The notes under the pieces were generated by a model, which was given only the letters and a program-made list of their open reading frames with translations, was not told the DNA's origin and ran no database searches. The translations under genes were made by a program, and so were the position numbers. From Silvanigrella aquatica (GTDB taxonomy: Bacteria; Bdellovibrionota_B; Oligoflexia; Silvanigrellales; Silvanigrellaceae), in contig NZ_CP017835.1 of NCBI RefSeq assembly GCF_001907975.1, positions 1 through 42,228 of the forward strand: a stretch of 42,228 nucleotides of DNA, in the 5' to 3' direction. Shown here one piece after another: positions 9,466 through 17,855 of this stretch (position 1 is the first letter of the stretch; each line of letters starts with the position of its first letter).

Positions 9466-9939
9466 ATGATAGATCTTATTTCTCTAGTTAAAGAATGTTC
9501 TACAAATATAGCTCCAGAAACTATGCTTACAATTATTCGTACTGAAAGCTCTGGAAACCATTTGACAGTAAATGACAATACAACAAAAACTTCATACAAA
9601 CCTAAAACAAAAGAAGAAGCCGTTAATTTATCATATGTTCTAATTAAAAATGGACATAATCTTGATTTTGGATTAACACAAATTAATTTAATAAATGCTA
9701 AAAAATTTAAATTAACTCTAAATAAAATTTTCGACCCATGTGAAAATATAAGACATGGAGCAAAAATTTTTACACAAGCATTTATAAATGCTTCAAAAGT
9801 TACTAATAATGAACAATATGCTTTATTAAAGGCTTTTTCAACATACAATACAGGAAACCCACATAAAGGATTTAAAAATGGATACGTAGATAAAATCATA
9901 GAAAACGCCTCAAAAATTAATGTAACAAACATTGAATAA
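9466..9939 (+). CDS. virB1: VirB1-like lytic transglycosylase
   Basis: 157 residues from ATG 9466-9468, chosen because AAAGGA lies nine bases upstream; an in-frame ATG at 9427 has no comparable site. The fold signature is TIIRTESSGNH with the putative catalytic Glu, then FGLTQINL and a C-terminal KAFSTYNTGN segment, as in VirB1 and other SLT-type muramidases that open peptidoglycan for the channel. No signal peptide is visible, so export is unclear. It is the only gene of the transfer region on the plus strand and converges with virB10 with eight bases between stops. A 179-codon minus-strand frame over the same bases is a shadow. Confidence 0.85.
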   Translation: MIDLISLVKECSTNIAPETMLTIIRTESSGNHLTVNDNTTKTSYKPKTKEEAVNLSYVLIKNGHNLDFGLTQINLINAKKFKLTLNKIFDPCENIRHGAKIFTQAFINASKVTNNEQYALLKAFSTYNTGNPHKGFKNGYVDKIIENASKINVTNIE

Positions 9940-9947
9940 ATTTAATC

Positions 9948-11045
9948 TCACTTTTTAATCGGCTCTAAAATTATGTCTTTACTAACCATAATATTGAATT
10001 CATATCCTGGTCTGATAACTATTGTAGGTTGAATATTCATGTTTTTTTGTACAACTTGCCCACTTATAGTAGCAATTTGTGTGCCCATTTGACCTGCAAT
10101 TGTTTGACCAACTTGCTGTTGAGTAGAAGGGTAAGTACCATTGTTTTGATTATTAGGTTGAGATAATTGCGCTCCAGCACCAATAATTGACATCAAAATT
10201 GCACCCGACATTAAACTTGCAAAATGATTGTCTATTTGGTCTTCAAATCCCGAATATCCTTCTTTGTCTGTGCCATTCATGCCTTTTAGGGAAATACTGG
10301 AACCGTCAGTAAAAATTAATCTATCCCATTGCATTAACAATCTCTTTTGGCCATAAGCAACTTTTGATTCGTATTTTCCAAATATTTTTGTTCCTTTAGG
10401 TACTAATAGAAAATTACCGGAAACTGAGTCATAAACATTTTGCCGAACTATTGCTGTTGCGTAACCAGGAAGCTCGCTATTAAGACCAGTTTGTAAAGTA
10501 GCTGGAATAACTGAACCTGAGATAATTTCAAAAGGCGATTTAGCAGACTTTTTTTTACTTCCTAGATAAATTTCACTATCTTCAAGATTTTGTATAGATT
10601 TTTCAGCATTTAATTGCTGATTAATTTTATCAATTTCTGTATCAGACTCCCTAGCCTTTTTTTCACTTTGTTTATCAATCGTTGAAATTTCTTGATCGCC
10701 AATATTTTTTTGAACTGTAACTTGACTATCTGTTACTTCACTATTTTGATTTGAAACTTGAGTTGTTGGATACTTTGGTTCTTGGTTTTGACCAATGTAA
10801 TTTGGCATATTATCCCATTGTGTAGGGGTATTTGATACAGGAGTATTCATTGCATCAGAATTAATATCCTTTTTTTTCTGCTCACTTTCCTCTAATTGTT
10901 TTGTTGCAAAATAATTAGATCCTGCTGCAATACCAAGGAAACCAATTCCACCAGCAACAATAAATGCTATTGTTATTTTTCCTCTATTTGTAACTACATT
11001 TGGTTTATGAAATATTTTATTTTTATCGTCTTGTGTATTATTCAT
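9948..11045 (-). CDS. virB10: VirB10/TrbI family channel protein
   Basis: 365 residues from ATG 11043-11045, with AAGGA seven bases upstream at the virB9 stop; an upstream in-frame ATG would overlap virB9 without a good site. There is a short cytoplasmic N-terminus, one membrane helix (IAFIVAGGIGFLGIAAG), a Gln/Asn/Ser-rich periplasmic linker, and a C-terminal beta domain with FEIISGSVIPATLQTG, ATAIVRQNVYDS and VPKGTKIFGKY typical of the family. VirB10 spans the envelope and forms the outer core with VirB9. It follows virB9 immediately. Confidence 0.95.
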   Translation of the reverse strand: MNNTQDDKNKIFHKPNVVTNRGKITIAFIVAGGIGFLGIAAGSNYFATKQLEESEQKKKDINSDAMNTPVSNTPTQWDNMPNYIGQNQEPKYPTTQVSNQNSEVTDSQVTVQKNIGDQEISTIDKQSEKKARESDTEIDKINQQLNAEKSIQNLEDSEIYLGSKKKSAKSPFEIISGSVIPATLQTGLNSELPGYATAIVRQNVYDSVSGNFLLVPKGTKIFGKYESKVAYGQKRLLMQWDRLIFTDGSSISLKGMNGTDKEGYSGFEDQIDNHFASLMSGAILMSIIGAGAQLSQPNNQNNGTYPSTQQQVGQTIAGQMGTQIATISGQVVQKNMNIQPTIVIRPGYEFNIMVSKDIILEPIKK

Positions 11046-11055
11046 GTATTTATCC

Positions 11056-12072
11056 TTATTTTTCATTGCTAAAAATGCGAGAAATAATTCCAACAGTTCC
11101 GACTTTAGTAAAAATTACTTTTTTTTGATTTAAACCAACTCCCTGAATCAATTGTCCTTTATTTAATGAAACATCAACAACAATCCAATTATTTAAAATT
11201 CTATAATTGACTTGCGCTTGTGTACCATCATTATCCAAAGAATAAACAGTTGGCATATCAGGGGAGTGGAAAAATTTTTCAGGTAATTTAATAAATGTTT
11301 TTTTACCGTCAGTTCTAATTTCTTCAGGTGTCCATGAAGTAGAATCACCTCTTATTTTATAATTTGATAATGATTTTTCAGGTATATCACTAAATACTGT
11401 TACTAATTTATTTTCTTCTTGAGGATAATTAAAAGCAATTTTTGAAAAATATTTTTTCTTTACACTTTTTAACTGAATATTATATTGACGCTTATCAGTA
11501 AAAATTATCATGTTAGATTTTAATTTATTTTCTTTTGGTTTTAATAAAATATGAGCACTTGTATCAGAAGTTGTAGAATTATTAACCTTTACAATCCAAC
11601 GTTCAGAATCGCCAATCTGAATATTTGAAATGACTTCTCCTTTTTCTAATTCTATGTCACATATCTGTAAAACAGAACAAATTATAGAGGCTTCTCCAAC
11701 GCCAAAAGAATAATAAACAGTACCATTTTTAATATAAGGTTTTGACTTTTCTATTTTTCTATATCTATCAAGATCATTTAAGTACATATCCTCAATATTA
11801 TCTTCATTACTAGAATTATTTTTTCTATTTTTAATTTTTTTAACATTTATTGCAGGAACGATTACTGCTTTATCTTTATTAATTCCTTTTTGTATTTCTT
11901 TAGCCTCATTTTCTTTTTTATCTAACTCCTTTTTTTGGTCTTCTAATATTTTTTTCATGTAAGGAGCAATTTGTTCTGGAATATCTGTACTAACATTTTT
12001 TTGTTCTTGAGCTATTGATAATCTAGGAATGCAAAATATTACTATAATTAATATTGTATTTTTGTTTTTCAC
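11056..12072 (-). CDS. virB9: VirB9/TrbG family channel protein
   Basis: 338 residues from a GTG start with GAGG six bases upstream. A signal peptide ends around IPRLSIAQ-EQ. A Lys/Glu-rich linker of some 60 residues follows, longer than usual. The family beta domain includes GEVISNIQIGDSERW, HILLKPKENKLKSNMIIFTDKR and the C-terminal YSLDNDGTQAQVNYRI. VirB9/TrbG forms the outer-membrane core complex with VirB10. It sits between virB8 and virB10 as expected. Confidence 0.93.
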   Translation of the reverse strand: MKNKNTILIIVIFCIPRLSIAQEQKNVSTDIPEQIAPYMKKILEDQKKELDKKENEAKEIQKGINKDKAVIVPAINVKKIKNRKNNSSNEDNIEDMYLNDLDRYRKIEKSKPYIKNGTVYYSFGVGEASIICSVLQICDIELEKGEVISNIQIGDSERWIVKVNNSTTSDTSAHILLKPKENKLKSNMIIFTDKRQYNIQLKSVKKKYFSKIAFNYPQEENKLVTVFSDIPEKSLSNYKIRGDSTSWTPEEIRTDGKKTFIKLPEKFFHSPDMPTVYSLDNDGTQAQVNYRILNNWIVVDVSLNKGQLIQGVGLNQKKVIFTKVGTVGIISRIFSNEK

Positions 12073-12088
12073 AATTCACCTCTTTTAC

Positions 12089-12763
12089 TTAATAAACTTG
12101 AGACCAAGAAATTGATTTTATTAATAAACCTGTAGGATTTTTTAGATAATCAGGTTCAGTATTTATTGTGTTTTTTCCAATATTTAATATTGCAGTCCAC
12201 TTTACAGATCCTATTTGCATACCATTTTTACTTGCAATTTCAGTCCAATTTATTTGCCATGAATCAGAACCAGTTAAAGGCAAAACTGAATCAATTTGAA
12301 CTGAAATACTCATAATTTGAGCTGTCTTATCTGGAGGTGTTTTTATCCAATAATCTTGGACAGTATTAAAAGCATTTTGTGAGCAATAAACACGAACCCT
12401 TTCCATCATTATTTTTTTTAATTTTCCATCAGTCGTTATTGTTCTAATGTCTGTTATGAATTGAGATAATTGATAAATAACAATAGCATTATCAATTTTT
12501 GTATTTGCATCAACACGTTCTATTTGAATAGGTTGGCCTTGGTTTGTTACTTTAACGATGTATGGAATAAATTTTGGTTTAAAAGCTATTATTACAAGAC
12601 TAATAATACATATAATATTTGCTAATACAGAAAATATAGACGTTATTTGCCATATTTTCTTATCTCTAATTAATGATCCATATCTTTCATTCCATTCAAA
12701 TTTTGCTTGAACATACGGCATATAAGGGTTTTCATTATCATTTTTTTTATCAATACCAAGCAT
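12089..12763 (-). CDS. virB8: VirB8/TrbF family channel protein
   Basis: 224 residues. The N-terminus NPYMPYVQAKFEWNERYGS and the C-terminus NPTGLLIKSISWS match TrbF, the P-type form of VirB8. A single membrane helix lies at about residues 40-62, followed by a periplasmic domain of the NTF2-like VirB8 fold. VirB8 bridges the inner-membrane ATPases and the outer core. It follows virB6 and precedes virB9, the trbL-trbF-trbG order. Confidence 0.92.
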   Translation of the reverse strand: MLGIDKKNDNENPYMPYVQAKFEWNERYGSLIRDKKIWQITSIFSVLANIICIISLVIIAFKPKFIPYIVKVTNQGQPIQIERVDANTKIDNAIVIYQLSQFITDIRTITTDGKLKKIMMERVRVYCSQNAFNTVQDYWIKTPPDKTAQIMSISVQIDSVLPLTGSDSWQINWTEIASKNGMQIGSVKWTAILNIGKNTINTEPDYLKNPTGLLIKSISWSQVY

Positions 12764-12786
12764 AAGTTTACCTCTAAAAATATTAA

Positions 12787-14220
12787 TTAACTCTTATTTT
12801 TCGCATTAAAAAATCCTGTTTTTCCATTTGAAGAATTTGATGTGGAAGATTTAAAAAATCCATTGTCTGATTTTGGAGGTGCCGCTGGAGTTGGTGGAGG
12901 CGGAGGCGGTGGTGCTTTTGCAGTAAAAGGAGATGATTTTATATTCTCTTCGTGCATTTTCATTGCTTTATCTGCAATATTATTAGCTGACTTATCCATC
13001 GCATCACTGATATTTTCTGCTGCTGTTGAAACAGTGTGCATAGCGGCTTTAGCTGCTGCTCTAGGAGCATTAGGTTGAAGATTTGTAGACTTGTCAGAGG
13101 CCATATTTGCTTTAAAAGCATTACCAAATGATCTTCCAGCAGCATGAGCATGCCCAGCACCTTTTGCAGCAGCGCTACCAATCATTTTCCCAGCAGAAGA
13201 AGCAAATCCCGCTAACCCTCCGCCTAAAACCTTTCCCCCAAGACCTCCACCACCACCAGCTCCTCCTCCAACAGCAAGCTTTGTCATTCCAGCAGCTAAA
13301 CCAGCAATAGCGGCTGCTGAATCTGAACCACTTGAAGCGCTCATCCCACTTATAAAACCATTCGCAATTTGTGGAATTCTTTTGACTATGGTTGAATATG
13401 TTAAAAATGTTGCGCTTATAATTAAAAGTGAATATAAATTTCCACATATATTATTTGATTTATTAATTAAATTTAATATTTCATCGCTAATATTTATACC
13501 AACTGAAATTACTAAATATGAAAAGAATAATTTTACACCAATATTAAATGAATATTTTAAATATCCAAAAGCATATTGTTTAGTGAATTGCGAGCCAGCA
13601 AATGCAAGAAAAAAACATCCCCCAAACATTAAAAGATACGCTTCAAGTTTTGTTATAAGCAATTCCCAAGCTATTGATAAAAAACAATACATTAAAACTA
13701 TAATTGTGAAGGCAAGCATTAATGAAGTAAATGGAGACATGAAGGTTGCTTTATCTGAATCGCTTATTATTGCCGAAATGATAGAAAGCCCAGAATCTAC
13801 AATTCCAGTTGGACTAAGACGATTTAAATTTGCAATTTTTGCTCCAGCAATTTCAAATGAAGCTAATATTCCTGTGTTCGGGTCTGTTAAATAAGGTAAC
13901 CATTGCATCAAACTTACAAATCCACCTAAAAAAATAACTTTATATATAAAGCCATTTAATATTTGTTTGATATCATCCTTTTTTAGGACACAGTTAATTC
14001 CAAAAATAATTACATCAATTATGGCTAAGTATAAAAATAATGTCATTGCCATATTTTCCGCTTTTGCCTGCCATGTTCTTGCGATATTAAAAAAAGTATC
14101 ATGTATACCATCAAATACTCTAAAAAAATCATTTGCGGTTGCTTGTGTAGAACTTTGAGCAAGAATATATTTAAAAGAACATAAGGCAATAACTATTACT
14201 AAATATTTTATAATTCTCAT
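12787..14220 (-). CDS. virB6: VirB6/TrbL family polytopic membrane protein
   Basis: 477 residues from ATG 14218-14220, which follows the traF stop within two bases and has GGGG nine bases upstream; a start 15 bases earlier would overlap traF. An N-terminal signal-like helix is followed by about five or six membrane segments to residue 285. Then comes an Ala/Gly-rich region (VGGGAGGGGGLGG) and a tail with seven consecutive prolines near residue 445. Such tails are common in TrbL. The protein is the inner-membrane part of the DNA path. The repetitive tail produces several spurious open frames on both strands. Confidence 0.9.
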   Translation of the reverse strand: MRIIKYLVIVIALCSFKYILAQSSTQATANDFFRVFDGIHDTFFNIARTWQAKAENMAMTLFLYLAIIDVIIFGINCVLKKDDIKQILNGFIYKVIFLGGFVSLMQWLPYLTDPNTGILASFEIAGAKIANLNRLSPTGIVDSGLSIISAIISDSDKATFMSPFTSLMLAFTIIVLMYCFLSIAWELLITKLEAYLLMFGGCFFLAFAGSQFTKQYAFGYLKYSFNIGVKLFFSYLVISVGINISDEILNLINKSNNICGNLYSLLIISATFLTYSTIVKRIPQIANGFISGMSASSGSDSAAAIAGLAAGMTKLAVGGGAGGGGGLGGKVLGGGLAGFASSAGKMIGSAAAKGAGHAHAAGRSFGNAFKANMASDKSTNLQPNAPRAAAKAAMHTVSTAAENISDAMDKSANNIADKAMKMHEENIKSSPFTAKAPPPPPPPTPAAPPKSDNGFFKSSTSNSSNGKTGFFNAKNKS

Positions 14221-14222
14221 GA

Positions 14223-14756
14223 TCAAAATCCCCATATAAATACTGCTTTTTTATTAATATTATTTAATTTTATAATGCCAATATACCTTGAATCTAATGA
14301 ATATTTAACACCATCTGAAAACAAAAAAACTTCATCATCTAACAAGAATTTACTAAATCCATTTTTTAGATGATAAAGATTTCTTCCTTCTTTATCATAA
14401 TCATATAAATTTGAGTCTTTAATTATATTATTATTAACTATCAATTTATTTAATCTTATTTCGATTTTGTCTCCATGAATTCCTATAACTTTTTTAATAA
14501 ATTCAGAATATTTCCCATAGCATTTTCCATTTTTAATTTTTGATAAATATCCTCTTGAGTAATAAATATCATAAAATTTTTCATCTGGACAAAAAGATAC
14601 TATATCTCCCTTTTTAATTATAAATGAATAATCATACATAAGATAAATACCTCTAGGCATACTTTCAGTTACATTAATTCCAATTCTAATGCCAAGTTTA
14701 AAACCAATAAAATAAAGTGTGATAATAGCAATAATTACTAAAATTAAATTTTTCAT
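14223..14756 (-). CDS. traF: TraF-like conjugative signal peptidase (S26 family)
   Basis: 177 residues. One N-terminal membrane helix is followed by ESMPRGIY, with the nucleophile Ser near residue 32, and KKVIGIHGDKIEI with the general-base Lys near residue 88, the Ser/Lys dyad of the S26 family. The GIY after the Ser motif is the TraF hallmark. In RP4, TraF processes and cyclises the TrbC pilin, so virB2 here is the likely substrate. It overlaps nothing and leads directly into virB6, two bases before its ATG. Confidence 0.9.
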   Translation of the reverse strand: MKNLILVIIAIITLYFIGFKLGIRIGINVTESMPRGIYLMYDYSFIIKKGDIVSFCPDEKFYDIYYSRGYLSKIKNGKCYGKYSEFIKKVIGIHGDKIEIRLNKLIVNNNIIKDSNLYDYDKEGRNLYHLKNGFSKFLLDDEVFLFSDGVKYSLDSRYIGIIKLNNINKKAVFIWGF

Positions 14757-14763
14757 ATTTAAT

Positions 14764-15900
14764 TTACTTTATATTGTAGATAGTGGGCTTATTATTTACT
14801 TTTGAAAAATCATCTAATTGTTTTCCCCAACAATAATTATTATTATTTAAATCAATCCCACATATATAAGTTGAGTCTGTGACAGATATTGAACTGAATT
14901 TAATATCATCAATTTTGACAGGTTTATTTGAAATTAATGAACTTTCATTTCCTGTATTATTTCCCCAGCAGTACCCAGAATTATCAAGACTAATGCCGCA
15001 TGATATAAATAACCCAACCGCTATCGATTTAAATTTTTGAACAGTTTGAACTTGTACTGGGGCATTTGAAAAATTACCCGATGAACCAGCATCACCAAGT
15101 TGTCCGTAATCATTTGCTCCCCAACAATAAACAGATCCATCTGAAATTAGTGCGCATGAATGAGTTGCAACTTCAACATCAATGGCGTTTGAAATTCCTT
15201 GAATTTTTAAAGGTTGCCCACTTGTTCCAGAACTCCAGCAATAAACAGAACCTGTTTTTGAAACTCCACAGGTTTGCCAATTCATAAATGGGTTAGAACT
15301 AGATCCTGTTTTAGAAGCAGATACTGTAATGAAATCTTCGCTAACTCCTGTTATTTGTCTTGGCGTATTATTATTATTTTTATTTCCAAATCCAACCCCA
15401 GTACCCCAACAATAAATTTTGTTGTCATTTGATAAAGCACATGTATATAATGTACCTGAAGAAATCTTTTTAAATTTTAATGAATTTGAATTAGATACAA
15501 GCACGGGTACATTTGAATCGTTTTCACTACTTCCAGAACCACCAAATGAATTTCCTAATTGTCCTTGATCATTAGAACCCCAACAATATGTTCCGTTATC
15601 TGCAATTCCACAAGTATGATCCATCCCAGCGTTAACTGAATTAAAATTTAAATTTCCAGATATATTAGTCCAGTTATTTTGTATATTTTTAGTACCATTT
15701 CCAAGATTTCCAAAGTCGTTTAAACCTATACATTTTGCTTGTCCAGAAGAAATTAATGCACAAGCATAACCATAACCAACACTGATTTGTTTTGCATTTG
15801 AGTTTGAATCTGCGCTTTGTTTGCTACCTGCTGAATCGGTTGATTTACCGCAACTAATAATTCCTATTACTGATAATGAAATTAGACTTTTTCTTAACAT
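14764..15900 (-). CDS. RCC1-repeat lipoprotein within the transfer operon
   Basis: 378 residues. The signal peptide ends in IGIISC, a lipobox with Cys at about residue 17. The mature part is a chain of RCC1-type beta-propeller repeats of about 45-50 residues with the recurring core CGI....YCWGSNDQGQLG. I count about seven units, probably one closed propeller. RCC1-like repeats in bacteria usually mediate protein binding on the surface. The gene lies between the TrbK-position lipoprotein (3 bp upstream) and traF (7 bp downstream), so it is fully inside the secretion operon. No standard T4SS part has this fold. A surface recognition or adhesion role is inference. Confidence 0.85.
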   Translation of the reverse strand: MLRKSLISLSVIGIISCGKSTDSAGSKQSADSNSNAKQISVGYGYACALISSGQAKCIGLNDFGNLGNGTKNIQNNWTNISGNLNFNSVNAGMDHTCGIADNGTYCWGSNDQGQLGNSFGGSGSSENDSNVPVLVSNSNSLKFKKISSGTLYTCALSNDNKIYCWGTGVGFGNKNNNNTPRQITGVSEDFITVSASKTGSSSNPFMNWQTCGVSKTGSVYCWSSGTSGQPLKIQGISNAIDVEVATHSCALISDGSVYCWGANDYGQLGDAGSSGNFSNAPVQVQTVQKFKSIAVGLFISCGISLDNSGYCWGNNTGNESSLISNKPVKIDDIKFSSISVTDSTYICGIDLNNNNYCWGKQLDDFSKVNNKPTIYNIK

Positions 15901-15903
15901 ATA

Positions 15904-16104
15904 TTACTCCTTATTATTCTCATTTTTATCTTTACTACCAACCCATGTTTTATACTCTTTGTTACTTTTTTTTCTCCAACCATCTCCTATGAAATTATTA
16001 ATTTCTTCAACTTCTTTATCTTTAGTCAGGTTTGAATTTGTTTCTTTAGTGCATGAAATTAAAGATAAAGTAACAAACGCTAGAAGTAAAAATATTTTTT
16101 TCAT
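15904..16104 (-). CDS. Small lipoprotein at the TrbK position, candidate entry-exclusion protein
   Basis: 66 residues from ATG 16102-16104, with AGGAG five bases upstream. The signal peptide ends in LSLISC (Cys near residue 18). In P-type systems the small lipoprotein after TrbJ is TrbK, the entry-exclusion protein, and this gene has the same size, topology and place. Its C-terminal half aligns without gaps to the last 27 residues of the neighbouring VirB5 protein: 13 identities, ending in YKTWVGSK in both. At the DNA level 18 bases are identical (15937-15954 and 16135-16152). A VirB7/TrbH-like structural role is the alternative. Confidence 0.75.
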   Translation of the reverse strand: MKKIFLLLAFVTLSLISCTKETNSNLTKDKEVEEINNFIGDGWRKKSNKEYKTWVGSKDKNENNKE

Positions 16105-16125
16105 CTTGTCTCCTAAAAATAATTT

Positions 16126-16797
16126 CTATTTAGAACCAACCCATGTTTTATAAGTAGAATCTTGTTGTTTATTGTATTTAGTGCCAACAAATCTGTTTAT
16201 TACAGTCAACTCATCATTTTCTTTTTGAATTTGATTTGCCCTATATGAATTTGCTGCTCGCATTTCAGAAGCCATAAGAGTGTTCATTTGTGATAACGTT
16301 TCTAAGGTTGATTTTGCAATTTGACTTGCTGAGCTTAGAGAAGCAGAATTTAAATTCTGTTCCTCTTGATTTGAAATTGCTTGATTTGCGACTTGAATTT
16401 GAGATGATAACAAACTTAGTAATGCAGAACTTCTACCCATATATTCTTGTGATAAATTAACTCTATCTGAATCTCCTTTATAGTTAAATCCTGGAAAATA
16501 TTTATTAAAATCATTGAGAGAGTTGTTTACATTTCTAGAAATTTCTCTCGAGCTATCAATTTGAGTAATAAGCTCTTGTAAATGCTTTCTATATGTCATC
16601 CAATTCATTTTTTTCCATGCGTCAACATCATTTGATAAATTTTGAACAAGTTGAAGCTGTGTAGTTATTTGTTGATAAATAGCTAAAAGCTGAGTAATCG
16701 ATCCAATATCTATTACTGGCATTCCACTGGATTGAACTGGAAAATGAAAAAATACAGATATAGAAAGCGTTGCTATTACTAATTGTTTGTTGATCAT
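16126..16797 (-). CDS. virB5: VirB5/TrbJ family protein
   Basis: 223 residues with AAGGA six bases before the ATG. A signal peptide ends near PVQSSG. TrbJ-like features are GSITQLLAIYQQITTQ, an amphipathic helical run, and the YFPGF motif at about residue 87. The family is a periplasmic or pilus-tip protein involved in assembly and recipient contact. It is the first gene of the transfer operon and lies just downstream of the operator-covered promoter at 16844-16885. The last 27 residues recur in the next gene product. Confidence 0.85.
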   Translation of the reverse strand: MINKQLVIATLSISVFFHFPVQSSGMPVIDIGSITQLLAIYQQITTQLQLVQNLSNDVDAWKKMNWMTYRKHLQELITQIDSSREISRNVNNSLNDFNKYFPGFNYKGDSDRVNLSQEYMGRSSALLSLLSSQIQVANQAISNQEEQNLNSASLSSASQIAKSTLETLSQMNTLMASEMRAANSYRANQIQKENDELTVINRFVGTKYNKQQDSTYKTWVGSK

Positions 16798-16843
16798 TTT
16801 CTATCCTTAAATATCTAACACTGCAAAAAAGTATCACTTCATA

Positions 16844-16885
16844 TCAATTTATATCATAAAAGTGGTATATGTCAATTTATATCAT
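16844..16885 (-). promoter_or_regulatory. Promoter of the transfer operon overlaid by a repeated operator
   Basis: Read on the minus strand, TTGACA (16870-16875) and TATAAA (16848-16853) are separated by 16 bases, and the virB5 ATG lies about 50 bases downstream. The 14-mer ATGATATAAATTGA occurs twice, at 16872-16885 and 16844-16857, 28 bases apart. The first copy overlaps the -35 box and the second contains the -10 box. A protein bound to both would block transcription; the HTH gene facing away at 17223 is the natural candidate. Confidence 0.65.
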
Positions 16886-16887
16886 TT

Positions 16888-17222
16888 TTTTGACCTAACG
16901 AGATATTCGAGGTATGTTTTTTTGTTATTCTAATTTTGTAACCATATGATTTTACGTTGTTTAATGATTTTCTTTAGGGGGTGTTACTAAAATCAAAAGT
17001 ATATGCGCATTATTTAAGCATATATTTTTATATCAATTAATTGACCTTTTTTTTATTTTATAACAATGTTTATTGATTTTTCTATTTTATAACCTCATTA
17101 TATTATAGATTAATTTAATAATATTTTATTAATTACAAGTGATATATCAAAAACTTCTTATTGCACAATTTGATTATGTTATGTTTATTAGGGTTTTGAT
17201 ATATCAATTTTTAGGATTGCTT
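16888..17222 (+). promoter_or_regulatory. Leader and control region of the HTH regulator gene
   Basis: No gene is supported here. A possible plus-strand promoter is TTGACC (16890-16895), 17 bases, TATGTT (16913-16918). A perfect 12-bp palindrome TCAATTAATTGA lies at 17033-17044. The 11-mer TGATATATCAA, containing a perfect 10-bp palindrome, occurs at 17140-17150 and 17197-17207, the second just before the ribosome-binding site. The half-site TGATATA is shared with the repeats over the transfer promoter, which suggests one protein acts at both. Confidence 0.5.
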
Positions 17223-17855
17223 ATGACATCTTCAATCGGTGACAGAATTACATATTTAAGAAAACAAGCGAGATTAACAAGGATTTTTATTCGAGAAAAA
17301 TACAGTATTTCGGAAAATACACTTCGTAAATGGGAAGAAAATAAATTAAAAGTCCCCGAAGATAAGATAGATCTTATCTTCTATGTATTCAATAATGAAG
17401 GTGTTCAGGTAACAAAAGAGTGGATAAAATCAGGAAAAGGCGACAAACCTTTGTTTTCAATTAATTATGAAAAAATTAAACTATCTTCAATTAAAAATGA
17501 TGATGTTTTAGCTTTAGAAGAAATGCAATTACTTATTTCAACTGACAAAGAAAATCTAGTTCATATGCTTTTAGAGAATGATACTATGTTTCCTTATTAC
17601 CAACCAATTTCATGGATAATTGGCAGAAAAAATAATGATTTTTCATCATGTATTGGGAAAGATTGTATAATAAAAGTAAAAAATAACAATAGTTTTACTT
17701 TTAGACGTGTAGGTTACTCAGAAAAAAAGGATTGTTTTAATCTTTACATACTAAATACATATGATATAAAGTTTTCTGACCCCGTTTATTATGATGTTGA
17801 AGTTGAATTTATTGCACCTATTTCATGGATAAGAAAAATATATGAGCAAAAATAA
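17223..17855 (+). CDS. HTH transcriptional regulator, likely repressor of the transfer operon
   Basis: 210 residues from ATG 17223-17225 with AGGA six bases upstream. An earlier in-frame ATG at 17139 would turn the palindromic operator region into protein and has no good site. Residues 1-65 form an XRE-like helix-turn-helix (IGDRITYLRKQARLTR...SISENTLRKWEENK). The C-terminal part faintly recalls S24/LexA-type repressor domains (ENDTMFPYY, FTFRRVGY), but the Ser nucleophile and the Lys of a working autopeptidase are not evident. It diverges from virB5 across the operator repeats and overlaps the thioesterase gene by 14 bases. Control of conjugation is inferred from position. Confidence 0.75.
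   Translation: MTSSIGDRITYLRKQARLTRIFIREKYSISENTLRKWEENKLKVPEDKIDLIFYVFNNEGVQVTKEWIKSGKGDKPLFSINYEKIKLSSIKNDDVLALEEMQLLISTDKENLVHMLLENDTMFPYYQPISWIIGRKNNDFSSCIGKDCIIKVKNNNSFTFRRVGYSEKKDCFNLYILNTYDIKFSDPVYYDVEVEFIAPISWIRKIYEQK

Noticed and set aside
9393..9932. 179-codon minus-strand frame
   Set aside because: It covers virB1, whose transglycosylase motifs on the plus strand are clear; this frame has none.
12842..14158. Several frames on both strands inside virB6
   Set aside because: They arise from the Ala/Gly/Pro-rich and membrane-coding stretches of virB6 and have no ribosome-binding sites or motifs.
16888..17222. N-terminal extension of the HTH gene from ATG 17139
   Set aside because: The extension would encode a hydrophobic leader over two copies of a palindromic operator, with no ribosome-binding site; ATG 17223 has one.
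17223..17855. Active S24/LexA-type self-cleaving repressor
   Set aside because: The C-terminal half has only a vague likeness and no clear Ser/Lys pair.
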